48,025 nucleotides of DNA from the NCBI GenBank assembly GCA_017993715.1, contig JAGOME010000031.1, positions 1-48,025 on the forward strand. Direction: 5' to 3'. The first letter of the stretch is position 1. Each line of letters begins with the position of its first letter. The translations under genes and the position numbers were made by a program. Origin of the DNA: Phycicoccus sp. (GTDB lineage Bacteria; Actinomycetota; Actinomycetes; Actinomycetales; Dermatophilaceae). Of the stretch, positions 26,858 through 35,320 are shown piece by piece. The notes under the pieces were generated by a model. The model made no database searches. It worked only from the letters and a program-made list of their open reading frames with translations, and was not told where the DNA came from.

Positions 26858-29800
26858 ATGTCCGACGCGCTGCACGTCCCGACCCACCCCGTGCGGATCG
26901 TCACGGCCTCCGCCCTCTTCGACGGGCATGACGCCTCGATCAACATCATGCGGCGGATCATGCAGAGCCAGGGAGCCGAGGTCATCCATCTCGGCCACAA
27001 CCGCTCAGTCCGGGAGGTCGTCGATGCCGCGATCGAGGAGGACGTCCAGGGCGTCGCGGTGTCGTCCTATCAGGGAGGACACGTCGAGTACTTCGAATAC
27101 CTCGTCTCGCTCCTGCGTGAGGCCGGCGCCGGCCACATCAAGGTGGTCGGTGGCGGCGGCGGGGTCATCGTCCCGGAGGAGATCGCCCGCCTGCGCAGCT
27201 CTGGGGTGACGATCTTCTCCCCCGAGGATGGGCAGCGGCTCGGCCTGGTCGGGATGATCAACTCGGTGATCGCCGAGTGCGACTTCGACGTGAATGCCGT
27301 GTCGACGCCGTCGGCGTCGGCCATCCTCACCGGTGACCGTGCCGCCGTCGCCCGCGCCATCAGCGCGGCCGAGCAGGACGAGCTCGCGCCCGCGTTGCTC
27401 GACGAGTTGCGGGCTGCTGCGGCGACCCGCCACACGCCCGTCCTGGGCATCACGGGCACGGGCGGATCGGGCAAGTCGTCGCTGACCGACGAGTTGGTGC
27501 GCCGCTTCCGCCTCGACAGCCAGGACAAGCTGCGCATCGCGTGCGTGGCCATCGATCCGACCCGCCGACGCGGCGGCGGTGCGCTACTCGGTGACCGGAT
27601 CCGGATGAACTCGCTGGACGGCGACCGGATCTACTTCCGATCCCTGGCCACCCGTGGGGGCCGCGAAGTCCCCGAGGCCCTCGCCGATGTGCTGACGGTG
27701 CTCCGGGCCGCTGCCTACGACCTGATCGTCGTCGAGACCCCCGGCATTGGTCAGGGCGATGCCGCGATCACGAGCTTCGCCGACGTCAACCTCTATGTCA
27801 TGACACCGGAGTTCGGGGCCGCCTCGCAGCTGGAGAAGATCGACATGCTCGACTTCGCCGATGTCGTGGCCATCAACAAGTTCGAGCGGCGCGGAGCCAT
27901 GGACGCGTTGCGTGACGTCGGCCGTCAGCTCGTGCGCAACCGGGAGGCCTTCGGTAAGAGGCCCGAGGACATGCCCGTGTTCGGGACGTCGGCGGCGACG
28001 TTCAATGATGACGGCGTGACCGCGCTCTATCAGGAGCTGCGGAGCCAGTTGTCGGACAAGGGACTGGCGGTCGTCGAGGGTGTCCTGCCGCCGGTCTCGG
28101 TGCGGCATTCATCCGTGCTGCGCCAGGTCGTTCCGCCGCAGCGCGTGCGCTACCTGGCCGAGATCGCCGAGTCGATCCGCCACTACCACTTGGACACCGA
28201 GCGGTATGCCGCCGCGGCCCGCCGAGTGCAGCACCTCTCCACTGCCCAGCAGGCGCTGGGTGAGGGCGCGCCGGAGGCGCTGGACGAGCTGATCGACCAC
28301 GCCCGTGCCGATCTGCCTCCCGCCGTGTCGCGCGAGCTCGCCGGATGGCCCGCGGTGGTGACCTCGTACAGCGGGGACGAGCAGGTGGTGACAATCCGCG
28401 ACCGCGAGATCCACACCTCGCTGACGCGAGAGTCGCTGTCCGGCAACAAGATCCGACGCGTATCGCTGCCTCGTTATCACGACGAAGGTGATCTGCTGTC
28501 CTTCCTGCGGCGCGAGAACTTGCCCGGCTACTTCCCGTTTACCGCCGGCGTGTTCCCGTTCAAGCGGGAGAACGAGGACCCGGCCCGGATGTTCGCCGGT
28601 GAGGGGGATCCGTTCCGCACCAACCGCCGCTTCAAGCTGCTCTCGGCCGGGCAGCCGGCGACGCGGCTCTCCACGGCATTCGACTCGGTGACGCTCTACG
28701 GTCGGGACCCGGACCCACGCCCCGACGTCTACGGCAAGGTCGGCACCTCGGGCGTCTCCGTCGCCACCCTGGACGACATGAAGGCGCTGTACGACGGCTT
28801 CGACCTGACGTCCCCGTCCACGAGTGTGTCCATGACGATCAACGGCCCGGCGCCGACGATCCTCGCCTTCTTCCTCAACACCGTCATCGACGGCGAGCTG
28901 GCGAAGTTCGCCGAGGAGAACGGCCGCGAGCCCGATGCCCAGGAGGCGCACGGCATTCGGGCGCGGGCGCTATCGACCGTGCGCGGGACGGTGCAGGCCG
29001 ACATCCTCAAGGAGGACCAGGGGCAGAACACCTGCCTGTTCTCCACGGAGTTCTCGCTGCGGATGATGGCCGACATCCAGGAGTGGTTCATCCAGCAGCA
29101 GGTGCGCAACTTCTACTCGGTGTCGATCTCGGGCTATCACATTGCCGAGGCCGGGGCGAACCCCATCTCCCAGTTGGCTTTCACGCTCGCCAACGGGTTC
29201 ACCTACGTCGAGGCGTACCTCGCGCGTGGCATGGACATCAACGACTTCGCGCCCAACCTGTCATTCTTCTTCTCCAACGGGATGGACCCGGAGTACTCGG
29301 TCATCGGGCGCGTCGCGCGGCGGATCTGGGCCGTGGCGATGCGCGAGAAGTATGGCGCCAACGAGCGCTCGCAGAAGCTGAAGTACCACGTGCAGACATC
29401 CGGTCGCTCCCTGCATGCGCAGGAGATGGACTTCAATGACATCCGCACGACTCTCCAGGCCCTGATCGCCATCTATGACAACGCAAACTCGTTGCACACC
29501 AACGCTTTTGATGAGGCGGTGACGACCCCGTCGGAGGAGTCGGTGCGACGCGCGCTGGCCATCCAGCTCATCATCAACCGCGAGTGGGGGCTGGCGATGA
29601 ACGAGAACCCGCTGCAGGGCTCGTTCGTCATCGAGGAGCTCACCGATCTGGTCGAGTCCGCGGTGCTCGCCGAGTTCGACCGGATCTCCGAGCGTGGTGG
29701 CGTGCTGGGCGCGATGGAGACCGGCTACCAGCGTGGGCGCATCCAGGACGAATCGATGCTCTATGAACACCGCAAGCACGACGGCTCACTGCCGATCATC

Positions 29801-30082
29801 GGGGTCAACACCTTCCTTGCGCCGCCCTCGGACGAGGCGCCGCGCACGGTCGAGCTGGCGCGGGCCTCGGAGACGGAGAAGGAGTCGCAGCTCTCGCGCG
29901 TGACCGTCTACCGCGAGGAGCATCGTGACGAGGCGGCGGCCGCGCTGGCTCGGCTGCGCGAGGCGGCGACGTCCGGGGAGAACGTCTTCGCGGTCCTGAT
30001 GGAGGCCGCCCGGGTGTGCTCGCTCGGCGAAGTTACCCAGGCCTTCTTCGAGGTCGGCGGCCAATACCGCCGTAACGTCTAG
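26858..30082 (+). CDS. icmF: Fused isobutyryl-CoA mutase IcmF
   Basis: A 1074-residue B12-dependent enzyme that interconverts isobutyryl-CoA and n-butyryl-CoA, with a built-in G-protein chaperone. The N-terminal B12 domain has DGHDASINIMRR, His24 being the likely cobalt ligand. The MeaB-like GTPase has P-loop GTGGSGKSS near residue 200. The methylmalonyl-CoA-mutase-like catalytic domain fills about 540-1074, with KVGTSGVSVATLDDMKALYDGFDL and TCLFSTEFSLRMMADIQEW. I chose the ATG at 26858, which has GGAG five bases upstream, over a TTG at 26843. It is a single gene, followed by a long hairpin. Confidence 0.95.
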   Translation: MSDALHVPTHPVRIVTASALFDGHDASINIMRRIMQSQGAEVIHLGHNRSVREVVDAAIEEDVQGVAVSSYQGGHVEYFEYLVSLLREAGAGHIKVVGGGGGVIVPEEIARLRSSGVTIFSPEDGQRLGLVGMINSVIAECDFDVNAVSTPSASAILTGDRAAVARAISAAEQDELAPALLDELRAAAATRHTPVLGITGTGGSGKSSLTDELVRRFRLDSQDKLRIACVAIDPTRRRGGGALLGDRIRMNSLDGDRIYFRSLATRGGREVPEALADVLTVLRAAAYDLIVVETPGIGQGDAAITSFADVNLYVMTPEFGAASQLEKIDMLDFADVVAINKFERRGAMDALRDVGRQLVRNREAFGKRPEDMPVFGTSAATFNDDGVTALYQELRSQLSDKGLAVVEGVLPPVSVRHSSVLRQVVPPQRVRYLAEIAESIRHYHLDTERYAAAARRVQHLSTAQQALGEGAPEALDELIDHARADLPPAVSRELAGWPAVVTSYSGDEQVVTIRDREIHTSLTRESLSGNKIRRVSLPRYHDEGDLLSFLRRENLPGYFPFTAGVFPFKRENEDPARMFAGEGDPFRTNRRFKLLSAGQPATRLSTAFDSVTLYGRDPDPRPDVYGKVGTSGVSVATLDDMKALYDGFDLTSPSTSVSMTINGPAPTILAFFLNTVIDGELAKFAEENGREPDAQEAHGIRARALSTVRGTVQADILKEDQGQNTCLFSTEFSLRMMADIQEWFIQQQVRNFYSVSISGYHIAEAGANPISQLAFTLANGFTYVEAYLARGMDINDFAPNLSFFFSNGMDPEYSVIGRVARRIWAVAMREKYGANERSQKLKYHVQTSGRSLHAQEMDFNDIRTTLQALIAIYDNANSLHTNAFDEAVTTPSEESVRRALAIQLIINREWGLAMNENPLQGSFVIEELTDLVESAVLAEFDRISERGGVLGAMETGYQRGRIQDESMLYEHRKHDGSLPIIGVNTFLAPPSDEAPRTVELARASETEKESQLSRVTVYREEHRDEAAAALARLREAATSGENVFAVLMEAARVCSLGEVTQAFFEVGGQYRRNV

Positions 30083-30145
30083 CGCGGGGTTCGCCAGCGG
30101 CGGGCGGGCCGCATCCACGCGGCATTCACGCGCACGTCGCAGAAC

Positions 30146-30183
30146 GTCCCGGAGGTCGCAAGACCTCTTGCGACCTCCGGGAC
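30146..30183. terminator. 17-bp-arm hairpin after icmF
   Basis: GTCCCGGAGGTCGCAAG (30146-30162) and its perfect inverse (30167-30183) flank a 4-nt loop. It lies 64 bp after the icmF stop. The remaining gap up to menB (30083-30372) holds octamers at 30120 and 30320 and no evident gene. Confidence 0.85.
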
Positions 30184-30372
30184 CTTGCGCGACCTGGGTG
30201 TGACGAGAGCGTCGAGTGTTGGGTGAGTCCGCGACTGACCAACCCCCTCACCGCCTCGGTGCGCACCTGAAGAACCAGGCCCTCCCGCTCGGCGACCCGT
30301 AAACCCGAGGTGAGCGGGCGGCATTCGGGTCGGCCGCCCCGCGCCCGACGACCCTGCCTAGACTCCACTTCC

Positions 30373-31248
30373 ATGTCGCGAACCATCGGGAATGCCGAGT
30401 ACCCCACTGACGTCACGTGGACCGCCGTCGACGGCTTCGAGCACTTCACCGACGTGCGCTACGAGCACAGCCAGGACGGGATCGCCAAGATCACGATCGA
30501 CCGTCCCGAGGTGCACAACGCGTTCCGCCCCCAGACGCTTATGGAGGTGTCCGACGCCCTGACCCACGCCCGCGAGGACGGCACGGTCGGCGTCATCGTC
30601 CTGACGGGCGAGGGCACCAAGGCGTTCTGCTCCGGCGGGGACCAAAACGTCCGCGGGGACACGGGCTACCTCACCGAGCCGGGCAAGGCCGGCGCCGTGG
30701 GGCGCTTCCACGTCACCGACCTGCAGATCCAGATCCGTCGCCTGCCCAAGCCGGTCGTCGCCATGGTCGCCGGGTACGCCGTGGGTGGGGGACACGTCCT
30801 GCATCTGGTGTGCGACATGACGATCGCCGCGGAAAATGCTGAGTTCGGCCAGGTCGGCCCCAAGGTCGGCTCGTTTGACGGCGGCTATGGCGCTGCCCTG
30901 CTCGCGGAGCTCGTCGGAGTCAAGAAGGCCAAGGAGATCTGGTTCCTCTGCCGGCTGTACGACGCGCGGGAAGCCCTCGACATGGGTCTGATCAACACGG
31001 TCGTGCCCCTTGGTGAGTTGGAGGCGACGACGGTGCGGTGGTGCCGCGAAATGCTCGACAAGTCGCCGTTCGCGCTGCGTCTGATGAAGGCCAGTTTCAA
31101 CGCCTCCGAGGATGGGATGGCCGGACTCCAGCAGCTCGCCCACGACGCCAACCTGCTCTTCTATGGCAGCGACGAGGCGCGTGAGGGGCGCGAGGCGTAC
31201 AAGGAGCGGCGGCGGCCCGAATTCGAGAAGTTCCCGCGCCGCGCCTGA
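30373..31248 (+). CDS. menB: 1,4-Dihydroxy-2-naphthoyl-CoA synthase (MenB)
   Basis: A 291-residue crotonase-fold enzyme of the B. subtilis MenB type, which cyclises succinylbenzoyl-CoA in menaquinone synthesis. Family features are [91 protein letters not shown] and the C-terminal [19 protein letters not shown]. The ATG at 30373 is the natural start. No other men gene is in the window, so it stands alone here. An octamer (30390) overlaps codons 6-9. Confidence 0.88.
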   Translation: MSRTIGNAEYPTDVTWTAVDGFEHFTDVRYEHSQDGIAKITIDRPEVHNAFRPQTLMEVSDALTHAREDGTVGVIVLTGEGTKAFCSGGDQNVRGDTGYLTEPGKAGAVGRFHVTDLQIQIRRLPKPVVAMVAGYAVGGGHVLHLVCDMTIAAENAEFGQVGPKVGSFDGGYGAALLAELVGVKKAKEIWFLCRLYDAREALDMGLINTVVPLGELEATTVRWCREMLDKSPFALRLMKASFNASEDGMAGLQQLAHDANLLFYGSDEAREGREAYKERRRPEFEKFPRRA

Positions 31249-31361
31249 GGCGGTCCTCCACAGGTGGGCCCGGGTCGCCGGGTTGTCCCCAGATTGGTGG
31301 TCGCCCTCGCGGATGACGAATGCCGCCGAGAGGCTGGTGCGTGACCGAGAGGAAGCGCACC

Positions 31362-31910
31362 ATGGAGGCCATGACCCTTGTGTTGGACGATCGCGAGTGG
31401 ACGCTCGCCGAGCGGGACGCCCTGCCGGACGACGGGTGCCGGTACGAGCTCATCGACGGGGCGTTGGTCGTGACCCCGTCACCCGTGCCAGTTCATCAAG
31501 CAGCCGTCAAAGGGCTCTTTCTGGCCCTGCACCATGCGTGCCCGGCCGACTTGAGCGTCTACTTCGCCCCCCTCGATGTGTTCCTCGACCCCAAGACGGC
31601 CATGCAGCCCGACGTCCTGGTCGTGCGCCGCACCGACGTGGGCGACAAGGGCATCGTGGCTGCTCCGGTCCTGGCGGTCGAGGTGTTGTCGCCGAGTACG
31701 CAGGTGGTCGACCGGAACTTGAAGTTCCAGCGGTTCGAGCGTGCGCAGGTGCCCAGTTACTGGCTGCTCGATCCTCGGCGTCCCGCGCTCATGGCCTACG
31801 AACTGCGCGATGGCGCCTACGAGTTCGCGGCGCAGGTCGAGGGCGACGAGTCGTGGACGGCCGCCCTGCCTTTCCCTGTGACCATCTCCCCCCGCGCACT
31901 GCTGGACTGA
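31362..31910 (+). CDS. Uma2-family (DUF820) nuclease-like protein
   Basis: A 182-residue Uma2/DUF820 protein with a PD-(D/E)xK-type fold. The motifs are YELIDGALVVTPSP, MQPDVLVVRR, LAVEVLSPSTQVVDRNLKFQRFERAQVPSYWLLDP. The Asp of PDVLVV, the Glu of VEVLSP and the Lys of NLKFQ are the expected catalytic set. The biological role of the family is unclear. The ATG at 31362 has GAGGAA upstream; a GTG at 31341 would add seven residues. It is a single gene with DnaA-box-like words just upstream. Confidence 0.85.
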   Translation: MEAMTLVLDDREWTLAERDALPDDGCRYELIDGALVVTPSPVPVHQAAVKGLFLALHHACPADLSVYFAPLDVFLDPKTAMQPDVLVVRRTDVGDKGIVAAPVLAVEVLSPSTQVVDRNLKFQRFERAQVPSYWLLDPRRPALMAYELRDGAYEFAAQVEGDESWTAALPFPVTISPRALLD

Positions 31911-31985
31911 GGGGGGCGCGGTCTGCCACGAGCATCCGCTCGATGACCTCGCCCGCAGCGCACGGCATGCGCGATCATGGGCCGC

Positions 31986-33026
31986 ATGCGTGCACTGCGA
32001 AAGACCCACGCCGGCCCCGGCCTCGAGCTGGTGGACATCCCGGAGCCCGAGTGTGGCGACAAGGACGTCAAGATCCGGGTGCTGCGCGCCGGCCTGTGTG
32101 GCACTGACCTGCATCTGCAGGCCTACGACGACTGGGCCGCTTCGGCCATGCAGGTGCCCCAGACCCTCGGGCACGAGTTCTTCGGTGAGGTCGTGGATGT
32201 GGGCGCCGACATCACACACATCGCGGTCGGCAACAAGGTCTCCGGCGAGGGGCACATCGTTTGTGGGATCTGTCGTAACTGTCGGGCTGGCCGCCGGCAC
32301 CTGTGCATCAACACGATCGGGATCGGCGTCAACCGGGACGGGGCCTTCGCCGACTACGTCGTCATCCCGGCGACCAATGCCTGGGTGCAGCCGGGCGACA
32401 TCGACCCGGACCTCGGCGCCTTGTTCGACCCGCTGGGCAACGCGACCCATACGGCCCTGCAGTGGCCGGTCGTCGGAGAGGACGTCGTTGTGGCTGGGGC
32501 TGGCCCCATCGGCATCATGGCCGCCGCGATCGTCCGGCATGCCGGCGCCCGGCGCATCTGCGTGACGGACCTGTCCGACGAACGTCTCGCGCTGGCCACC
32601 GCGGCCGGCGCCGACCTGGCGCTCAATGTCCGCCAGGGGAGCCTGCGCGACGCCCAAGCGACCATGGGGATGGTCGAGGGTTTCGACATCGGCCTGGAGA
32701 TGTCGGGGTCGCCCGCTGCCGTCCGCGAGCTCCTCGCGAACATGAACCACGGGGGTCGCATCGCCATGCTGGGACTGCCGAGCGAGGGCTACGCGATCGA
32801 CTGGGGTCCCGTCATCACGCACATGCTGACCATCCGCGGGATCTACGGCCGCGAGATGTACGAGACCTGGTATCTCATGGGGTCGATGTTGGCGACCTCC
32901 CCGGAGTTACGTCAGGCGGTCCTATCCGTCATTACGCATCGGTATGCCGCCGCGGACTGGGCTCAGGCGTTCGACACCGCCCGCTCTGGGCAGTGCGGCA
33001 AGGTCGTGCTCGACTGGTCGACATGA
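31986..33026 (+). CDS. tdh: Zinc-dependent L-threonine 3-dehydrogenase
   Basis: A 346-residue medium-chain zinc dehydrogenase: threonine and NAD+ give 2-amino-3-ketobutyrate. The catalytic zinc ligands are Cys38 in GLCGTDLH and His63/Glu64 in GHEFFGE. The structural zinc cysteines are in [16 protein letters not shown]. The Rossmann motif is [14 protein letters not shown]. The assignment to threonine rests on similarity to E. coli Tdh and on kbl lying nearby. The ATG at 31986 gives the usual MRAL start; an ATG at 31977 would add three residues. Confidence 0.9.
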   Translation: MRALRKTHAGPGLELVDIPEPECGDKDVKIRVLRAGLCGTDLHLQAYDDWAASAMQVPQTLGHEFFGEVVDVGADITHIAVGNKVSGEGHIVCGICRNCRAGRRHLCINTIGIGVNRDGAFADYVVIPATNAWVQPGDIDPDLGALFDPLGNATHTALQWPVVGEDVVVAGAGPIGIMAAAIVRHAGARRICVTDLSDERLALATAAGADLALNVRQGSLRDAQATMGMVEGFDIGLEMSGSPAAVRELLANMNHGGRIAMLGLPSEGYAIDWGPVITHMLTIRGIYGREMYETWYLMGSMLATSPELRQAVLSVITHRYAAADWAQAFDTARSGQCGKVVLDWST

Positions 33027-33073
33027 CGCGACACGCGGGAGAATGCCGCGGGAACCTCCGCGTGTCGGGTCAT
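33023..33073. terminator. Terminator between tdh and the ERCC4 gene, octamer in the loop
   Basis: ATGACGCGACACGCGG (33023-33038) and CCGCGTGTCGGGTCAT (33058-33073) pair at 15 of 16 positions. The loop contains an octamer copy GAATGCCG (33041-33048). It spans the tdh stop and ends before the stop of the converging nuclease gene. Confidence 0.8.
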
Positions 33074-33086
33074 CTCGTCGGGGCGG

Positions 33087-33920
33087 TCAGGTCGTGAAGT
33101 CGTCGCTCACGCTGTCGGCCTGCTGGCTCGCCAAGAGTGCCGCCCCGAGGAAGCGGTAGGTCCACTCCTGGGCCAGGGCGCGGTTCTCCGCGAACACGAT
33201 CGGCACCGCCGAATGCCGCACCTGCAGCTCGGCGAGCATCTCGGCAACGACCACCGGACGGACATGATCCAGCGTGAAGATGGCGGAGTAGCGGTCCTCG
33301 ACGACGACCGCGGCGTGACGGCATTCGGCGAGCTCCGCGACGCGATAACCCAATTTGCCGCTGGTCAGACTCGAGGTGAGGTCGCCCAGAGACTTGCGCT
33401 CGACGACGGCCACCACCTCGCCGTCATGCTCGACCGCATAGTCGCCGACGGCGAGTGTCTGCTTGTCCGTCGTGGCCTGCTGGTGGCTGAATTTCCACGC
33501 GTAGCGTTCCCGCGTGTCGACCAGGATGGTCAGTTCGGCCAGCCCAGCGGCCCGGGCAGTGGGGAGCGAGACGTTGGGGCGAGCGACCTTGGACGTGCGG
33601 GCCGACTGCCAGAAGATCATCTCGCGGCCTCGCGCCCGGGTGATGACGAACTGGCTGCGGGCTTCGCGCGTGCGGTCGGCGACCAGGTCGATGGCCGGTC
33701 CGCGGCGGGTCACCGAGCGCAGCGGGACCTCCTCGACGATGTCGGGCTCGGCCGGCCACCCGTCGGGGTCGCGGTGGCAATACACCTTGGCCGTGCGCGG
33801 CCAGGTCTCACGGGTCCGCAAGATGATCCCGTCCCCCAGCGGGATCCGGACGATGTAGGGCAGGCTCGACTCCGGATCGGGGTTGCGTGCGATGAGGAGC
33901 GGCTCGGCCACGTTCAGCAC
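33087..33920 (-). CDS. ERCC4-domain (XPF-type) nuclease
   Basis: A 277-residue protein whose C-terminal half is an ERCC4/XPF nuclease domain: VDTRE near residue 133, then GDYAVE, then VVERKSLGDLTSSL, the conserved V-E-R-K-x3-D active-site motif. The N-terminal half has no recognised fold. No helicase or helix-hairpin-helix region is fused, unlike archaeal or eukaryotic XPF. The DNA target is unknown; a role in DNA repair is likely. It lies on the opposite strand between tdh and kbl and splits that pair. Octamers occur at 33211 and 33319. Confidence 0.82.
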   Translation of the reverse strand: MLNVAEPLLIARNPDPESSLPYIVRIPLGDGIILRTRETWPRTAKVYCHRDPDGWPAEPDIVEEVPLRSVTRRGPAIDLVADRTREARSQFVITRARGREMIFWQSARTSKVARPNVSLPTARAAGLAELTILVDTRERYAWKFSHQQATTDKQTLAVGDYAVEHDGEVVAVVERKSLGDLTSSLTSGKLGYRVAELAECRHAAVVVEDRYSAIFTLDHVRPVVVAEMLAELQVRHSAVPIVFAENRALAQEWTYRFLGAALLASQQADSVSDDFTT

Positions 33921-33988
33921 TGTAGTCCGACGTCGAATGCGCGCTCCTGCGCCCGAGACCCAGGTGCGCGCACCGAACTCAGGGCAGG

Positions 33989-35188
33989 ATGGCTGACGTG
34001 TACACGATCAAGGACGAGCTCGCCGCGACCCTCCACGAGATCGACGAGGCCGGGCTGACCAAGCGGGAACGCGAGATCACCACGCCCCAGGCGGCGCATA
34101 TTGCGACCGAGTCCGGGCCCTCACTGAACTTCTGTGCCAACAACTACCTCGGCTTCGCCGACCACCCCGAGATCGTCCAGGCCAGCCAAAATGCGCTGGC
34201 GCAGTGGGGCTTCGGCATGGCGTCGGTGCGCTTTATCTGCGGCACCCAGTCGCAGCACACCGCCTTGGAGGCCGCGCTTTCCACGTTCCTGCGCACCGAG
34301 GCGACGATCCTCTACTCGTCGTGCTTCGACGCCAACGGTGGGGTGTTCGAGGTCCTCTTCGGTGAAGGCGACGCCATCATCAGCGATGAGCTCAACCACG
34401 CCTCACTCATCGACGGCATCCGGCTGTCCAAGGCGGCCCGCTATCGCTACCGCAACGCCGACATGACGGACCTGCGCACCCAGCTCGAGTCGGCGCGCGC
34501 CGCGGGTGCGAATCGGGTGGTCGTCGTCACCGACGGGGTGTTCTCGATGGACGGTTCGTTTGCGCCGCTGGATCAGATCTGCGATCTCGCCGATGAGTTC
34601 ACGGCCCTGGTCCTGGTCGATGACTCGCACGCCGTCGGCTTCGTGGGCGCCGGCGGGCGGGGCACGCCGGAGTTGTTCGGGGTTCAGGATCGGGTCGACA
34701 TCATCACCGGCACTCTCGGCAAGGCGCTCGGTGGCGCGTCGGGCGGCTACGTGTCGAGCCACGCCGAGGTCGTCGAGTTACTGCGGCAACGCTCGCGGCC
34801 CTACCTCTTCTCCAACTCCGTCGCGCCCGCCGTCGTGGCCGGTTCACTCAAGGCGCTGGAGCTCGTATCGACGTCCAGTGAGGCGCGGGAGACGCTGCAG
34901 CGCAACGCATCTGTGTTCCGGGAGCTCATGGAGCAAGCCGGATTCGACCTCCTCCCCGGTGCGCACCCGATCGTGCCGGTGATGTTCCCCGGCGAAGACG
35001 GTGCCCGCCAGGCTGCCCAGATCGCCGACCGGATGCTGGCAAACGGCGTCTATGTCATCGCGTTCTCCTTCCCGGTCGTCCCGCGCGGCAAGGCGCGCAT
35101 CCGGGTACAGCTGAGCGCGGCGCACAGCGAGGATGACGTCCGGCGCTGCGTGGCGGCATTCGTCGACGCCCGGGACGCCGTCGGCTAG
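33989..35188 (+). CDS. kbl: 2-Amino-3-ketobutyrate CoA ligase (glycine C-acetyltransferase)
   Basis: A 399-residue PLP enzyme of the alpha-oxoamine synthase family. It splits 2-amino-3-ketobutyrate with CoA into glycine and acetyl-CoA, the second step after Tdh. The PLP Lys is Lys245 in [15 protein letters not shown]. Other features are [32 protein letters not shown] and [18 protein letters not shown]. The length equals that of E. coli Kbl. The ATG at 33989 follows AGGGCAGG; a GTG at 33998 is possible. Confidence 0.95.
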   Translation: MADVYTIKDELAATLHEIDEAGLTKREREITTPQAAHIATESGPSLNFCANNYLGFADHPEIVQASQNALAQWGFGMASVRFICGTQSQHTALEAALSTFLRTEATILYSSCFDANGGVFEVLFGEGDAIISDELNHASLIDGIRLSKAARYRYRNADMTDLRTQLESARAAGANRVVVVTDGVFSMDGSFAPLDQICDLADEFTALVLVDDSHAVGFVGAGGRGTPELFGVQDRVDIITGTLGKALGGASGGYVSSHAEVVELLRQRSRPYLFSNSVAPAVVAGSLKALELVSTSSEARETLQRNASVFRELMEQAGFDLLPGAHPIVPVMFPGEDGARQAAQIADRMLANGVYVIAFSFPVVPRGKARIRVQLSAAHSEDDVRRCVAAFVDARDAVG

Positions 35189-35200
35189 CTCCTGCCCCGA

Positions 35201-35258
35201 CGAGGTGACGTGACGCGCTGACGAATCCGCGGATTCGTCAGCGCGTCACGTCACCTCG
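35201..35258. terminator. 58-bp perfect palindrome between convergent genes
   Basis: The 29 bp at 35201-35229 are exactly inverted at 35230-35258 with no loop at all. It starts 12 bp after the kbl stop and ends 62 bp before the stop of the converging symporter gene, so it can end transcription from both sides. The arm contains short repeats (GTGACGTGACG) and the centre is ATCCGCGGAT. Confidence 0.9.
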
Positions 35259-35320
35259 ATCAAGAGCGGAGGGCGGACGGCGGACAGCCAGGGCGGGAGC
35301 CATCCGGTGCATCGCCGGCG

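Noticed and set aside
33087-33920. NucS/EndoMS mismatch nuclease
   Set aside because: The sequence lacks NucS motifs and instead has the ERCC4 VDTRE and ERKS-x2-D signature.
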